Part shown: piece after piece, positions 30,754-38,452 of the stretch
Layout: every line of letters starts with the position of its first letter
How positions within the stretch are numbered: position 1 is the first letter of the stretch
Translations under genes and position numbers: made by a program
Origin: Gemmatimonadota bacterium
Lineage (GTDB): Bacteria > Gemmatimonadota > Gemmatimonadetes > Longimicrobiales > Gaopeijiaceae
Length of the DNA stretch: 39,697 nt
Direction: 5' to 3'
NCBI GenBank assembly: GCA_022823365.1
Contig: JAJDXG010000023.1
Span: forward strand, 1-39,697
The notes under the pieces: model-generated
Seen by the model: the letters and a program-made list of their open reading frames with translations, nothing else
Told to the model about the DNA's origin: nothing
The model's database searches: none

Positions 30754-31553
30754 GCATCAAGCACGATCCATCCGGCCACCGTTCGATCCAGGCTGAGGCC
30801 GAGGTTCCCGGCTCCCCGGAGGAAGTCTGGGAGGCCATCGCCACCGGCCCCGGCATCTCGTCGTGGTTCTATCCGACGGACGTCGAGGAGCAGGTCGGCG
30901 GAACGCTCCGGTACCACACCGACTCGCAGATGGACCACGTCCCCGCGAAGGTGACCGGGTGGGATCCGCCGCACCGTTTCCGCCACGAGGGCCGGGACTG
31001 CGGCGCGGACGGGCCGCCGACGGCCACGGAGTGGACCATCGAGGCGCGCGCCGGCGGCCGGTGCCTCGTCCGCGTGGTGCACAGCCTGTTCGCCAGCACC
31101 GACGACTGGGACGACCAGCTCAGGAACTTCGAGGCCGGCTGGCCGCAGGCCCTCGCCATCCTTGGGCTGTACCTCACCCACTTCAGGGGCCAGCGTGCCA
31201 CGATCGTCCGAGCGTACGGCGAAATGGACGGGTCGGTCGAGGAGACCTGGAACGCGCTTTCCGGCGCGCTCGCCTCCGGCGGGCTCACGCCCGGCGATTC
31301 ATGGGCGCTCCCCGGATCGGGCAGCGGAGACCTCGCGGGCGTTCTCGCGGAGAATCGGCCCGGCGGGCGTCAGCCCTGCGTGCTGTTCCGGCTTGATCGA
31401 CCGGCTCCGGGAATCGCGGCGGCGTGTGCCTACAAGATCGCGGAGCGGGCGACCGTGGTGATGAGCATCTACCTCTACGGTGACGACGGGCCGGCGGCGG
31501 CCGCCCGTGGCGAGGCCGCCTGGAAGGAGTGGATGGGCGCGCGTTTCGCATAG
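30750..31553 (+). CDS. SRPBCC (AHSA1-like) protein with two SRPBCC-like halves
   Basis: It is translationally coupled to the regulator upstream (ATGA). The 267-residue protein starts with a classical AHSA1 domain: 'IQAEAEVPGSPEEVWEAIAT' and 'GPGISSWFYPTDVEEQVGGT', then 'VTGWDPPHRFRHEG' and 'LVRVVHSLFASTDDWDDQLR'. A second, weaker copy begins near residue 150 ('ATIVRAYGEMDGSVEETWNA') and runs to the end ('AERATVVMSIYLYGDDG'). SRPBCC folds form a deep hydrophobic ligand pocket, so binding of a small hydrophobic molecule is the likely role; the actual ligand is unknown. The pair with an ArsR-type gene is a common arrangement. Confidence 0.87.
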   Translation: MSIKHDPSGHRSIQAEAEVPGSPEEVWEAIATGPGISSWFYPTDVEEQVGGTLRYHTDSQMDHVPAKVTGWDPPHRFRHEGRDCGADGPPTATEWTIEARAGGRCLVRVVHSLFASTDDWDDQLRNFEAGWPQALAILGLYLTHFRGQRATIVRAYGEMDGSVEETWNALSGALASGGLTPGDSWALPGSGSGDLAGVLAENRPGGRQPCVLFRLDRPAPGIAAACAYKIAERATVVMSIYLYGDDGPAAAARGEAAWKEWMGARFA

Positions 31554-31602
31554 CCGTGGCCCGCGAAGACGGACCCGCCGCACTGAAGGAGCGATCCACG
31601 CC

Positions 31603-32544
31603 GTGCCCGTAGCCGCCCTTGCCCTCGTCCTGGCCGCAGGAATCCTGCACGCCTCCTGGAACCTGATCCTCAAACGCTCCAGCGAGCGGGTCCTGGTCGC
31701 GGCGTGGGCAATGCTGCTCGGCGCCGTCGTCTTCATCCCCACCCTCGTGCCGGCATGGCCGCCTCCGGCGGGGGTGTGGCCCTTCGTCGGTGCGAGCGCG
31801 GTCGTCTACGTCGCGTACTACGGGTGCCTGGCGCGGGCGTACGGAGACGGCGACTTCTCGCTGGTATATCCGGTCGCGCGCGGGACGGCCCCCGCGATGC
31901 TCGCCCTTTGGGCGGTGCTATTCCTGGGCGAGCGACCCTCCCCGGGCGGAGTGCTCGGGATCGCGACGATCCTCTGCGGGCTGATCGTCCTCGGCGGGGC
32001 GCCGCTGTGGTCGCGGGTAGCCCGGGCGAGGACGGGAGCGAGAGCGGAAGAAGACGTCCACTCCGGTTCCGATCCTTCCATCCGAATGCCCGCCGGAGAT
32101 CGCTGGCGCCAGTTGCGCGCCCACGCGCGGGGCTCGGGATCCGCTTTCCTCGTCGCGTTCTTCATCTCCGTATACTCGACGCTGGATGGCGCCGCGGTTC
32201 GCCAATGGCTCCCGCTGCCGTACCTGGTGCTCGTGTTCGGCCTTTCCGGATTGGCCTTCGTGGGCATCCTGGCGACCCGGGGCGGAAAGCCGACTTTTCG
32301 GGTCCTGCGTACGCACTTCCGTCCCATCGCGATGATCGCGGTCATGACCCTCGTGGCTTATGCGCTCGTTCTTCGGGCCTTCCAGATCGCCCCCATCAGC
32401 TACGCCGGAGCCGCGCGAGAGGTGGGCATCGTATTCGGAGCCCTGGCTGGATGGCTCCTTCTGGGAGAGCGGTTCGGGCGCATTCGCACCGTCGGAGCCG
32501 TCCTCGTCTTCGCCGGCATCGGGTTGCTGGCGCTTGCTGGATGA
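31603..32544 (+). CDS. EamA/DMT-superfamily transporter
   Basis: GTG 31603 (with GGAG at 31588-31591) is chosen; the open extension back to 31480 only overlaps the preceding gene. The 313-residue protein has about ten membrane helices in two EamA repeats. The first repeat includes 'GILHASWNLILKRSSERVLV' and 'YVAYYGCLARAYGDGDFSLV' + 'YPVARGTAPAMLALWAVLFL' with 'GERPS'. The second repeat ends 'SYAGAAREVGIVFGALAGWL' + 'LLGERFGRIRTVGAVLVFAG'. The paired 'GER' motifs at the ends of the helix-4 equivalents are typical of DMT exporters. The central hydrophilic loop (about residues 140-180) is long. The substrate is probably a small metabolite or amino acid; this cannot be decided. Confidence 0.88.
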   Translation: MPVAALALVLAAGILHASWNLILKRSSERVLVAAWAMLLGAVVFIPTLVPAWPPPAGVWPFVGASAVVYVAYYGCLARAYGDGDFSLVYPVARGTAPAMLALWAVLFLGERPSPGGVLGIATILCGLIVLGGAPLWSRVARARTGARAEEDVHSGSDPSIRMPAGDRWRQLRAHARGSGSAFLVAFFISVYSTLDGAAVRQWLPLPYLVLVFGLSGLAFVGILATRGGKPTFRVLRTHFRPIAMIAVMTLVAYALVLRAFQIAPISYAGAAREVGIVFGALAGWLLLGERFGRIRTVGAVLVFAGIGLLALAG

Positions 32545-32694
32545 CGTGCCTATTGTGGACGGCCCAACGCGAACGTCGGGTCATCCGGCGGCCTTCCCAT
32601 CCCGCTCACTGAGCACTGGCTCAACACGCCGGAGTCCTCCCATGCATCACGCGCGCTTCAGCGGTACCGGCATCATCCCCGGCCGGGCGGGAAC

Positions 32695-33705
32695 ATGAAG
32701 GAGGGGGACACCACGGCACCTGGGCCCCTCGCCAACGGCAACGGCCTCACCCTCGACCGGGCCGATTTCGAAGCCGCGTACCTGAACGTGGCGCCCTACA
32801 TCCACCGCACGCCCATGCTGACCAGCCGATCGCTCAGCGAGGAGTGCGGCCTGGACGTGCGCCTCAAGGCCGAACTCTTCCAGCGCGGCGGCTCCTACAA
32901 GCTGCGCGGCCCGCTGAACAAGATCGCCAGGCTGAGCGAGGAGGAGCGCGCCCGCGGCGTCATCTGCTCCTCGGCGGGAAACCACTCACAGGGCGTGGCC
33001 CTCGCGGCGCGCCAGTACGGCGTGCGCGCGGTGGTGGTCATGGCCGAAAACGCCACCCGCTCCAAGATCGCGGCCACCGAGGGCTACGGGGCCCGCGTCG
33101 TCCTCCACGGCAGCATCTGGGACGAGGCCAACGAGAAGGCGCTCGAGCTGGTGGAATCCGAAGGGCTGACCTACATCCACCCCTTCGATGACCCGGAGCT
33201 GATCGCGGGGCAGGGAACCCTCGGCCTCGAGATCATGGAACAGTTCCCGAAGACCGAGCTCCTGATCGTGCCCATCGGGGGCGGCGGCCTCATCTCGGGC
33301 GTCTCGATGGCGGCCAAGTCCGTCAAGCCTTCGGTTCGGATCATCGGCGTGGAGTCCTCCGGCGCCCCGGGGATGAAACGCAGCGTGGAGGCGGGCGCAA
33401 GCATCGTCCTGGACGAGGTCGATTGCCTCATCGACGGACTGCGTGTCCAGAAGGTCGGCAACCACACCCGCTCGGTCGTTTCGCGCTTCGTCGACGAAAT
33501 CGTCACCCTGCCCGACGCACAGATCTTCGACGCGATGCTGTGGCTGATGACCCGGGCCAAGGTCGTCGTCGAGGGCGCCGCCGCCGCTCCGGTCGGCGCC
33601 CTGCTTCAGGGGCTCGTCGATGCGCCCGTGGGAACCCGCACCGTATGTGTGCTGAGCGGCGGCAACCTGGATGTGGAGGGGATGCGGGGACGGTCCTGGA
33701 ACTAG
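32695..33705 (+). CDS. Threonine/serine dehydratase-like PLP enzyme
   Basis: This 336-residue fold-type II PLP enzyme has 'ELFQRGGSYKLRGPLNKIAR' with the Schiff-base lysine K69 in S-x-K-x-R-G, 'ICSSAGNHSQGVALAARQYG' (the S-x-G-N-H-(A/S)-Q-(A/G) motif), 'VVMAENATRSKIAATEGYGA', 'HPFDDPELIAGQGTLGLEI', and the phosphate-binding glycine loop 'VPIGGGGLISGVS'. It ends 'VVEGAAAAPVGALL' and 'VLSGGNLD'. It is the length of the catabolic, single-domain type without the ACT regulatory domain. Relatives include threonine deaminase, serine racemase and ectoine-utilisation EutB; which of these applies is not clear. It converges on the amidase gene with only four bases between stop codons. Confidence 0.88.
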   Translation: MKEGDTTAPGPLANGNGLTLDRADFEAAYLNVAPYIHRTPMLTSRSLSEECGLDVRLKAELFQRGGSYKLRGPLNKIARLSEEERARGVICSSAGNHSQGVALAARQYGVRAVVVMAENATRSKIAATEGYGARVVLHGSIWDEANEKALELVESEGLTYIHPFDDPELIAGQGTLGLEIMEQFPKTELLIVPIGGGGLISGVSMAAKSVKPSVRIIGVESSGAPGMKRSVEAGASIVLDEVDCLIDGLRVQKVGNHTRSVVSRFVDEIVTLPDAQIFDAMLWLMTRAKVVVEGAAAAPVGALLQGLVDAPVGTRTVCVLSGGNLDVEGMRGRSWN

Positions 33706-33726
33706 ATCCCTACTCCCTCCAGGGAT
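33706..33726. terminator. Weak inverted repeat between converging genes
   Basis: ATCCCT (33706-33711) and AGGGAT (33721-33726) could form a six-base-pair stem with a nine-base loop between the dehydratase and the amidase. The stem includes the amidase stop codon. There is no T-run, so termination activity is uncertain. Confidence 0.25.
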
Positions 33727-35179
33727 ACTCCGGCCGCCGCCGGTGCCAGTCCGTCTCGCGCTGATAGCCCATTCCCAGATCCAGCACGGCCTGGTCGTCC
33801 ATCGACGAGCCGCAGATCTGTAGCGAGAGCGGCAGCCCCTCCTCGTCGAATCCGCAGGGGATGGCGAGCCCCGGAAGCCCGACCAAGTTGGCGATGTAGT
33901 TGAGGCGCGGTGTGCGCGCACTCACGTCGTCCGGGGGCTCCCATTCGTTGCGCGCCGGGATCGGCCAGCCCTCGCTCACCTCGCGCATGGCGGCGCCGTT
34001 GGGCCAGGTGGGGGCGATCACTGCGTCGTAGCGCGAGAGGATGTCGTCGGTTTCGCGCACCAGCTGGTTGCGGATGCGCTGGGCCGTCAGATAGTCGGCG
34101 GCGGGCAGCATGCGCCCGGCCATCCAGCCCGCGCGCCGGTCCTCGTTGAACGAGAACATGTTGGCGGCGCTGCCGTCGTCGAAGAGCGCCTTGAAGTTGG
34201 TGCCGCTCTCCACCGTGACGATGGTGGTGAAGAGCGCGCCGGTGGGCCGGAGGGGCAATTCCACATCCTCGAGCACCACGCCCATCTGCTCGAAGACGTC
34301 GAGCGACTCCTGGAAGACGCGCCGGGTGGTCTCCGAACCCGAGAGCAGGAATTCAGGCCGGTGCACGCCCAGCCGCCGCCCGCGCATCGCTCCCGGGTCC
34401 GCGCGGAAGACGAACGGGCGGTCGACGGTGCTGTTGTCGCGCGCGTCGTAGCCGGCGATGTGCTGAAGGATGTGGCCGCAATCCTCCGCCGAACGCCCCA
34501 CGGGACCGATCTTGTCCAGGCTCCACGAGAGCGCCATGCAGCCGAAGCGGCTGACCCGTCCGAAGCTGGGCCGGAGGCCCGAAGCGCCCACCGCGGAAGC
34601 CGGAAATACTATGGAGCCGCCCGTCTCCGTGCCGATGCCGAAGCCGATGAGGCCGGCCACCGCCGCCGACACCGTCCCGCTGGAGGAGCCGAAGCTGGTG
34701 CGGTCGAGCTTCCATGGGTTGAGCGCCGAACTGGTGTTTCCGCCCGCGAACTCCCCGAGCGAATTCTTCGCCATGAGCACGGCCCCGGCCCCTTCGAGCA
34801 TGTCGATGACCGTTGCGTTGCGGTCCGGCACCCGGTCGCGGAAGATGCCCGAGCCCCAGGTGGTGCGGATGCCCCGGGTGTCGAGGAGATCCTTCACGCC
34901 GTAGGGGATCCCGTGCAGGATGCTGCGGCGATTGCCGGCCGCCAGCTCCCGGTCGGCGCGCTCGGCGGCCTCGAGGGCGTGGTCGCGCGCGATGGTGACC
35001 ATGGTGGCCAGCTTGCCGTCGTGGTCGGTGCGGGGCTCGCTGGGCAGCTCGAAGGGCGGTACGTCCAGCTCCTCGGCGCGATCGAGGTAGGCCTCGGTCA
35101 GTCCAACCGAGGTGATGGAGCCGTCGGCGAGCAGGTCGGCCAGTTCGCGGACCGTCAGGAAAAACGTCGATTCCTGCAT
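33710..35179 (-). CDS. Amidase (amidase-signature family)
   Basis: The 489-residue hydrolase carries the complete Ser-cisSer-Lys machinery: 'GIPYGVKDLLDTRG' with K96, 'RTSFGSSSGTVSAAVAG' (161-177) with the cis-serine, and 'GFGIGTETGGSIVFPASAVG' with nucleophile Ser189. 'LRPSFGRVSRFGC' follows, then 'WSLDKIGPVGRSAEDCGHIL', 'AGRMLPAADYLTAQRIR' and 'DAVIAPTWPNGAA'. At the end 'GLPGLAIPCGFDEEGLPLSL' + 'QICG' is the typical C-terminal signature. No signal peptide is present. The family cleaves amides; GatA-type function is unlikely without gatC/gatB nearby. It follows a small Tat-type lipoprotein gene by three bases, so the two are probably one operon, divergent from the toxin-antitoxin pair. Confidence 0.92.
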   Translation of the reverse strand: MQESTFFLTVRELADLLADGSITSVGLTEAYLDRAEELDVPPFELPSEPRTDHDGKLATMVTIARDHALEAAERADRELAAGNRRSILHGIPYGVKDLLDTRGIRTTWGSGIFRDRVPDRNATVIDMLEGAGAVLMAKNSLGEFAGGNTSSALNPWKLDRTSFGSSSGTVSAAVAGLIGFGIGTETGGSIVFPASAVGASGLRPSFGRVSRFGCMALSWSLDKIGPVGRSAEDCGHILQHIAGYDARDNSTVDRPFVFRADPGAMRGRRLGVHRPEFLLSGSETTRRVFQESLDVFEQMGVVLEDVELPLRPTGALFTTIVTVESGTNFKALFDDGSAANMFSFNEDRRAGWMAGRMLPAADYLTAQRIRNQLVRETDDILSRYDAVIAPTWPNGAAMREVSEGWPIPARNEWEPPDDVSARTPRLNYIANLVGLPGLAIPCGFDEEGLPLSLQICGSSMDDQAVLDLGMGYQRETDWHRRRPEYPWRE

Positions 35180-35182
35180 GGC

Positions 35183-35464
35183 TCAGCCCCTCCAGAAGAC
35201 GAGAAGGGGGGGCTCGTCGGGATCGAGCGGGAAGTCGCGCAGCGTCCGCTGCACGTTGACCATGTTGGCGATGGCCGCCTTCAGCCGCTCCAGTTCCGCA
35301 GCGTCCTCGTAGATGCCCCGGGGTCCCTGGTGGTCGAGCAGCGTGTTGGCGGTCGCGGTCGAGACCTCCCCGGTCTCGGCCACCTCGGTGCACGCTTGCG
35401 CCCACGCCAGCGCCATCGCGCTTGCGCCGGCAACTGCGGTGAACTTTCGGCGATCCATGGTCAT
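35183..35464 (-). CDS. Small Tat-type lipoprotein, unknown function
   Basis: The 93-residue protein starts 'MTMDRRKFTAVAGASAMALA' with a twin-arginine-like R-R-K-F followed by a hydrophobic stretch ending 'WAQAC', a possible lipobox. The rest is helical: 'LLDHQGPRGIYEDAAELERL' and 'KAAIANMVNVQRTLRDFPLD' ending 'EPPLLVFWRG'. A strict Tat motif (S/T-R-R-x-F-L-K) is only partly matched. It is cotranscribed with the amidase (3-base gap). It may be an accessory or anchoring protein for a secreted complex, but there is no family match that I recognise. The start could also be the ATG six bases later (before 'DRRKF'). Confidence 0.65.
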   Translation of the reverse strand: MTMDRRKFTAVAGASAMALAWAQACTEVAETGEVSTATANTLLDHQGPRGIYEDAAELERLKAAIANMVNVQRTLRDFPLDPDEPPLLVFWRG

Positions 35465-35718
35465 GGAACCGGCTCCTGGACATGGCTGTGAAGGACATCA
35501 GGTGATCGGGGGATCCGGCGTCGCGACGTCACACGCCCGGCGTCCGCTCCGCGCCCCATATTGTCATTCGCCGCAACCTACTGGGAGCCTCGCGGCATAT
35601 CCAGCCCCGCGGTCCCGATGTTCGGTCTCCGGAAGCGCCCCATCGTCGAGGCCGGGAGCGATCCCCGCCCCTTTCATATCTCCCGCCCCCTTGCGTGTCC
35701 CACGGATAAGTATATCGT

Positions 35719-35733
35719 ACTCATATCATGAGT
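35719..35733 (+). promoter_or_regulatory. Palindrome over the toxin-antitoxin start codon
   Basis: ACTCAT-ATC-ATGAGT (35719-35733) is a perfect six-base inverted repeat whose right arm contains the antitoxin ATG. The adjacent AT-rich TAAGTATATCG (about 35707-35717) is the likely -10 region in otherwise GC-rich DNA. Ribbon-helix-helix antitoxins usually bind such repeats to repress their own operon. Confidence 0.5.
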
Positions 35734-36141
35734 AAGCGACTGCAGGTGGTGCTGTCCGAGGCGGAACTCGAGGAGGTCCGCGACGCTGCGAAGCGGAATC
35801 GCGTCACTGTATCCGCGTGGGTCCGGAGGACGCTGCGCGAAGCGCGGGAGCGCGAGTTGCGCGGGGGAGCGGCCGCGGTGCGGGAAGCCCGCCCGGAATA
35901 CCACGCCCCCGAATCCGCCCACTACCCGTTCGTCAGCCTCGAGGTCAGGCTGCCCGAAGCCGATCTGGAGGCGGTCAGACAGCGCTACGGGCTGCGCAAT
36001 TGGACCGCGGCCGTGAAGGAGGCGGTCCTGCGGCAGGCGATCGTGCCGATGACGAAGGAGGAGGCGCTCGCCATGCGTGGGGTCGGCTGGGACGGGGATC
36101 TGGACGAGATGCGCCGGGATCGCCCCCCTGACATCTGGTGA
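35728..36141 (+). CDS. vapB: Antitoxin with an N-terminal ribbon-helix-helix and a C-terminal VapB-like part
   Basis: This 137-residue protein is unusually long for an antitoxin (about 70-90 residues). Residues 1-40, '[20 protein letters not shown]' and '[20 protein letters not shown]', form a ribbon-helix-helix DNA-binding domain. After a polar linker, '[20 protein letters not shown]' and '[17 protein letters not shown]' look like a second VapB-type DNA-binding/dimerisation unit, followed by the toxin-neutralising tail '[18 protein letters not shown]'. That tail (G-x-G-W-x-G-D-L-D-x-M-R) is the hallmark of VapB partners of PIN toxins. The protein thus looks like two antitoxins fused, and its stop overlaps the toxin's GTG start. 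Likely autoregulation is discussed at the 35719 palindrome. Confidence 0.8.
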   Translation: MSKRLQVVLSEAELEEVRDAAKRNRVTVSAWVRRTLREARERELRGGAAAVREARPEYHAPESAHYPFVSLEVRLPEADLEAVRQRYGLRNWTAAVKEAVLRQAIVPMTKEEALAMRGVGWDGDLDEMRRDRPPDIW

Positions 36142-36551
36142 TCGTCGACACGTCGGCGTGGGTCGAATACCTGCGGCGTACGGAGAGCGCCTTCGACCTG
36201 TTCCTGGATGACGCGGTCCGGGCGGGCCGACCCATCGCCACGCCGGCCTCGGTGGTGATGGAGTTGCTGGCGGGATGCCGAACGGAGCCCGAGGCGCGTC
36301 AGCTGCTCAAGTTGATCTCGCGTTTCGAGATCCTGATCCCGGATTCGCTGGGACACTTCCAGCAGGGCGCCCTCGTCTACCGCACCTGCCGCCGCGCCGG
36401 CTCCACGATCCGTTCCATGGTTGATTGCATGGTCGCGGCGAGTGCCATCGACGAGGGCCGTCCGCTGCTGGCCCGCAACCGCGACTTCGAGAGCATCGCC
36501 CGCCACACGGAACTGGAACTGATGGAGCCGGAGACCGACTGCGAACGCTGA
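36138..36551 (+). CDS. vapC: VapC-type PIN-domain toxin
   Basis: The 137-residue PIN ribonuclease starts with GTG 36138, which overlaps the antitoxin stop (GTGA). It has the complete acidic site: D4 in '[13 protein letters not shown]', E42 in 'SVVMELLAG', D96 in '[13 protein letters not shown]' and D116 in 'ARNRDF'. The length is normal. Family knowledge: VapC toxins cleave tRNA or rRNA when freed from VapB. Unlike the two broken toxin loci elsewhere in this window, this one appears intact. It converges on the TRAP transporter genes with about 50 bases between stop codons. Confidence 0.9.
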   Translation: MIVDTSAWVEYLRRTESAFDLFLDDAVRAGRPIATPASVVMELLAGCRTEPEARQLLKLISRFEILIPDSLGHFQQGALVYRTCRRAGSTIRSMVDCMVAASAIDEGRPLLARNRDFESIARHTELELMEPETDCER

Positions 36552-36602
36552 CGGATCGCGCTCCAAGCGCCCTTTCGGGGATCCACCGGTGCGGAGAGCC
36601 GC

Positions 36603-37907
36603 CTACCCGAACATCGCCTGCGGCAGGAACGTCGCGATCCCGGGCGCGAGCGCCAGCAGCACCAGCATCGCCAGCATCGCGAACCAGAACGGAATGATGC
36701 CGCGGAAGATCGCGCCCATCGGAACGTCCGGGGCCACCACCTTGACCACGAACGTGTTCAGCCCAACGGGCGGCGAGATCAGCCCCATCTCCAGAGTGAT
36801 TACGATCATCACGCCGAACCAGATCATGTCGACGCCCAGTGACGTGAGAATCGGCTGAACCAGCGGAATCGTCAGAACGAGGATCGCGAACCCGTCCAGG
36901 AAGGTGCCCAGCACGATGAACATGGCGAGCACGAGCGCCACCACCTGGGGCCCCGACCATCCCTGATCGCCCACCCAGCGGGCCATGGCGAACGGTGTTC
37001 CGGTAAAGCCCAGGAACACCTTGAAGACGTAGGCCCCGATCAGGATCAGGAAGACCGTGCCACAGGCGCGGAGGGTCGAAACGACGAGTTCGCCGAGGGC
37101 ATCGCGGGTAAGGGAACGACGCGCCAGCGCCGCGAGCAGGGCGAGAAACGCGCCCACGCCGGCGGCCTCCATCGCGGAGAAAACTCCGGCGTAGATGCCG
37201 CCGAGCGTAACCACGGCAAGGCCCAGGATCCACCAGGCCCCCGCAGGCGTGCGCCCTCGTTTCCCCGGCGCGGTCTCCGGCTCTCCCCGGGGCGCCCGCT
37301 CGGGATGAAGGGTTGCGATGATGACGACGGTCAGGACGAAGAGTGCTGCCAGAAGGATCCCGGGAAACAATCCGGCCATGAAGAGGCGGCCGATGCTTTC
37401 CTCCGTGAGAATGCCGTACAGGACCAGCCCGGCCGAAGGCGGAATCAGGATGCCCAGCGTTCCACCCGCCGCTACGGCCCCGGCCGCGAGTGACTTGTCG
37501 TAGTTGAAGCGCCGCATCTCGGGCAGCGCGACGCGACCCATGGTCAGCGCGGCGGCCAGCGACGAGCCGGAAAGAGCCGAGAAACCCGCGCACGCGACGA
37601 TCGATGCCGCGGCCAGGCCGCCCCGGATGCGGGCCAGCCAGAGATTGGCCGCCAGGTACAGGTCCCGGCTCATCCCCGAGGCCACGGTCAGATTCCCCAT
37701 CAGCATGAAGAGCGGGATGATGGTGAGCGCGGTGCGCGAGGACACCGCGAACGTCTCCCCCGCGATGACGGCGAGCACCGCCTGGGGCCGGATCAGCGCG
37801 ATGCCGGCCGCGCCCGCGATGAGCATGGAGAGCCCGACGGGCACGCGGATCAGGAGAAGGACGAAAAGGGCGACGACGCCGAGCAATGCAGCTGCGGACC
37901 CCTCCAT
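36603..37907 (-). CDS. dctM: TRAP transporter large permease (DctM type)
   Basis: The 434-residue protein has about 12 membrane helices. Typical DctM features are 'VALFVLLLIRVPVGLSMLIA' at the start, 'TIIPLFMLMGNLTVASGMSR' and 'LWLARIRGGLAAASIVACAG' + 'FSALSGSSLAAALTMGRVAL'. Then come 'GAVAAGGTLGILIPPSAGLV' + 'LYGILTEESIGRLFMAGLFP' and 'ISPPVGLNTFVVK'. It moves the bound organic acid into the cell with sodium. Its start overlaps the DctQ stop by ATGA. The large periplasmic/cytosolic loop around residues 215-230 is variable. It is the last gene of the minus-strand dctP-dctQ-dctM operon. Confidence 0.93.
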   Translation of the reverse strand: MEGSAAALLGVVALFVLLLIRVPVGLSMLIAGAAGIALIRPQAVLAVIAGETFAVSSRTALTIIPLFMLMGNLTVASGMSRDLYLAANLWLARIRGGLAAASIVACAGFSALSGSSLAAALTMGRVALPEMRRFNYDKSLAAGAVAAGGTLGILIPPSAGLVLYGILTEESIGRLFMAGLFPGILLAALFVLTVVIIATLHPERAPRGEPETAPGKRGRTPAGAWWILGLAVVTLGGIYAGVFSAMEAAGVGAFLALLAALARRSLTRDALGELVVSTLRACGTVFLILIGAYVFKVFLGFTGTPFAMARWVGDQGWSGPQVVALVLAMFIVLGTFLDGFAILVLTIPLVQPILTSLGVDMIWFGVMIVITLEMGLISPPVGLNTFVVKVVAPDVPMGAIFRGIIPFWFAMLAMLVLLALAPGIATFLPQAMFG

Positions 37908-38452
37908 CAGATACCCCTGGCCCGGGAGTCGTCCTCCTCACGCGCGGCCCGCCCCCGGACCAGTCGGGACGCGAGCAACAGCGAGTACGTTGCCATGCAT
38001 GCGCCCAGCGCGTAGTAGAACGGCGTGTGCACGATGGCGATGGTGCCGGTGACCTCGCCGCACTTGATCCCGCAACTGCCGTTGGCGAAGAGGGCGACGG
38101 CCGTGACCGCGGCCGCAGCGGCCCCGAGGACCCGTGCGACCACGTCGGTTGCCCGCGTGACGCTGCTGCCTGCGAAGCGCTCGATGAGTTCCACGGACAC
38201 GTGCGTTCCCTCCCGGGCCGCACAGACCACCGCGGCGGCCACGAGCACCGTGAGGCCCATCGAGGTGAGATCCTCCGCGCCCAGCAGGGGGGCGCCGAAG
38301 AGGTGGCGCGCGATAACCTCCACCACGGTCACGCCCAGGAGCAGGAGCAGCGCCGCGCCCCCGGTGACGGCGAGCACGGCAGTCAGCCACCGGCGAAGCG
38401 CCTCGTCGACCCGACTGCGGTCTGGAACCGGGTCCTGGTCGAATGCCGTCAA
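37907..38452 (-). CDS. dctQ: TRAP transporter small permease (DctQ type)
   Basis: The start is TTG 38452, overlapping the DctP stop (TTGA); no ATG occurs until well inside the protein, and the longer open frame upstream is only the shadow of dctP. The 181-residue product has four helices: 'RRWLTAVLAVTGGAALLLLL' + 'GVTVVEVIARHLF', 'GAEDLTSMGLTVLVAAAVVC', 'VVARVLGAAAAAVTAVALFA' and 'FYYALGACMATYSLLLASRL'. 'VEVIARHLFGAPLLGAEDL' matches the conserved N-terminal DctQ pattern, and 'REGTHVSVELI' the central one. An unusual 'GSCGIKCG' pair of cysteines lies in the loop between helices 3 and 4. It sits between dctP and dctM, with overlaps on both sides. Confidence 0.85.
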   Translation of the reverse strand: MTAFDQDPVPDRSRVDEALRRWLTAVLAVTGGAALLLLLGVTVVEVIARHLFGAPLLGAEDLTSMGLTVLVAAAVVCAAREGTHVSVELIERFAGSSVTRATDVVARVLGAAAAAVTAVALFANGSCGIKCGEVTGTIAIVHTPFYYALGACMATYSLLLASRLVRGRAAREEDDSRARGI

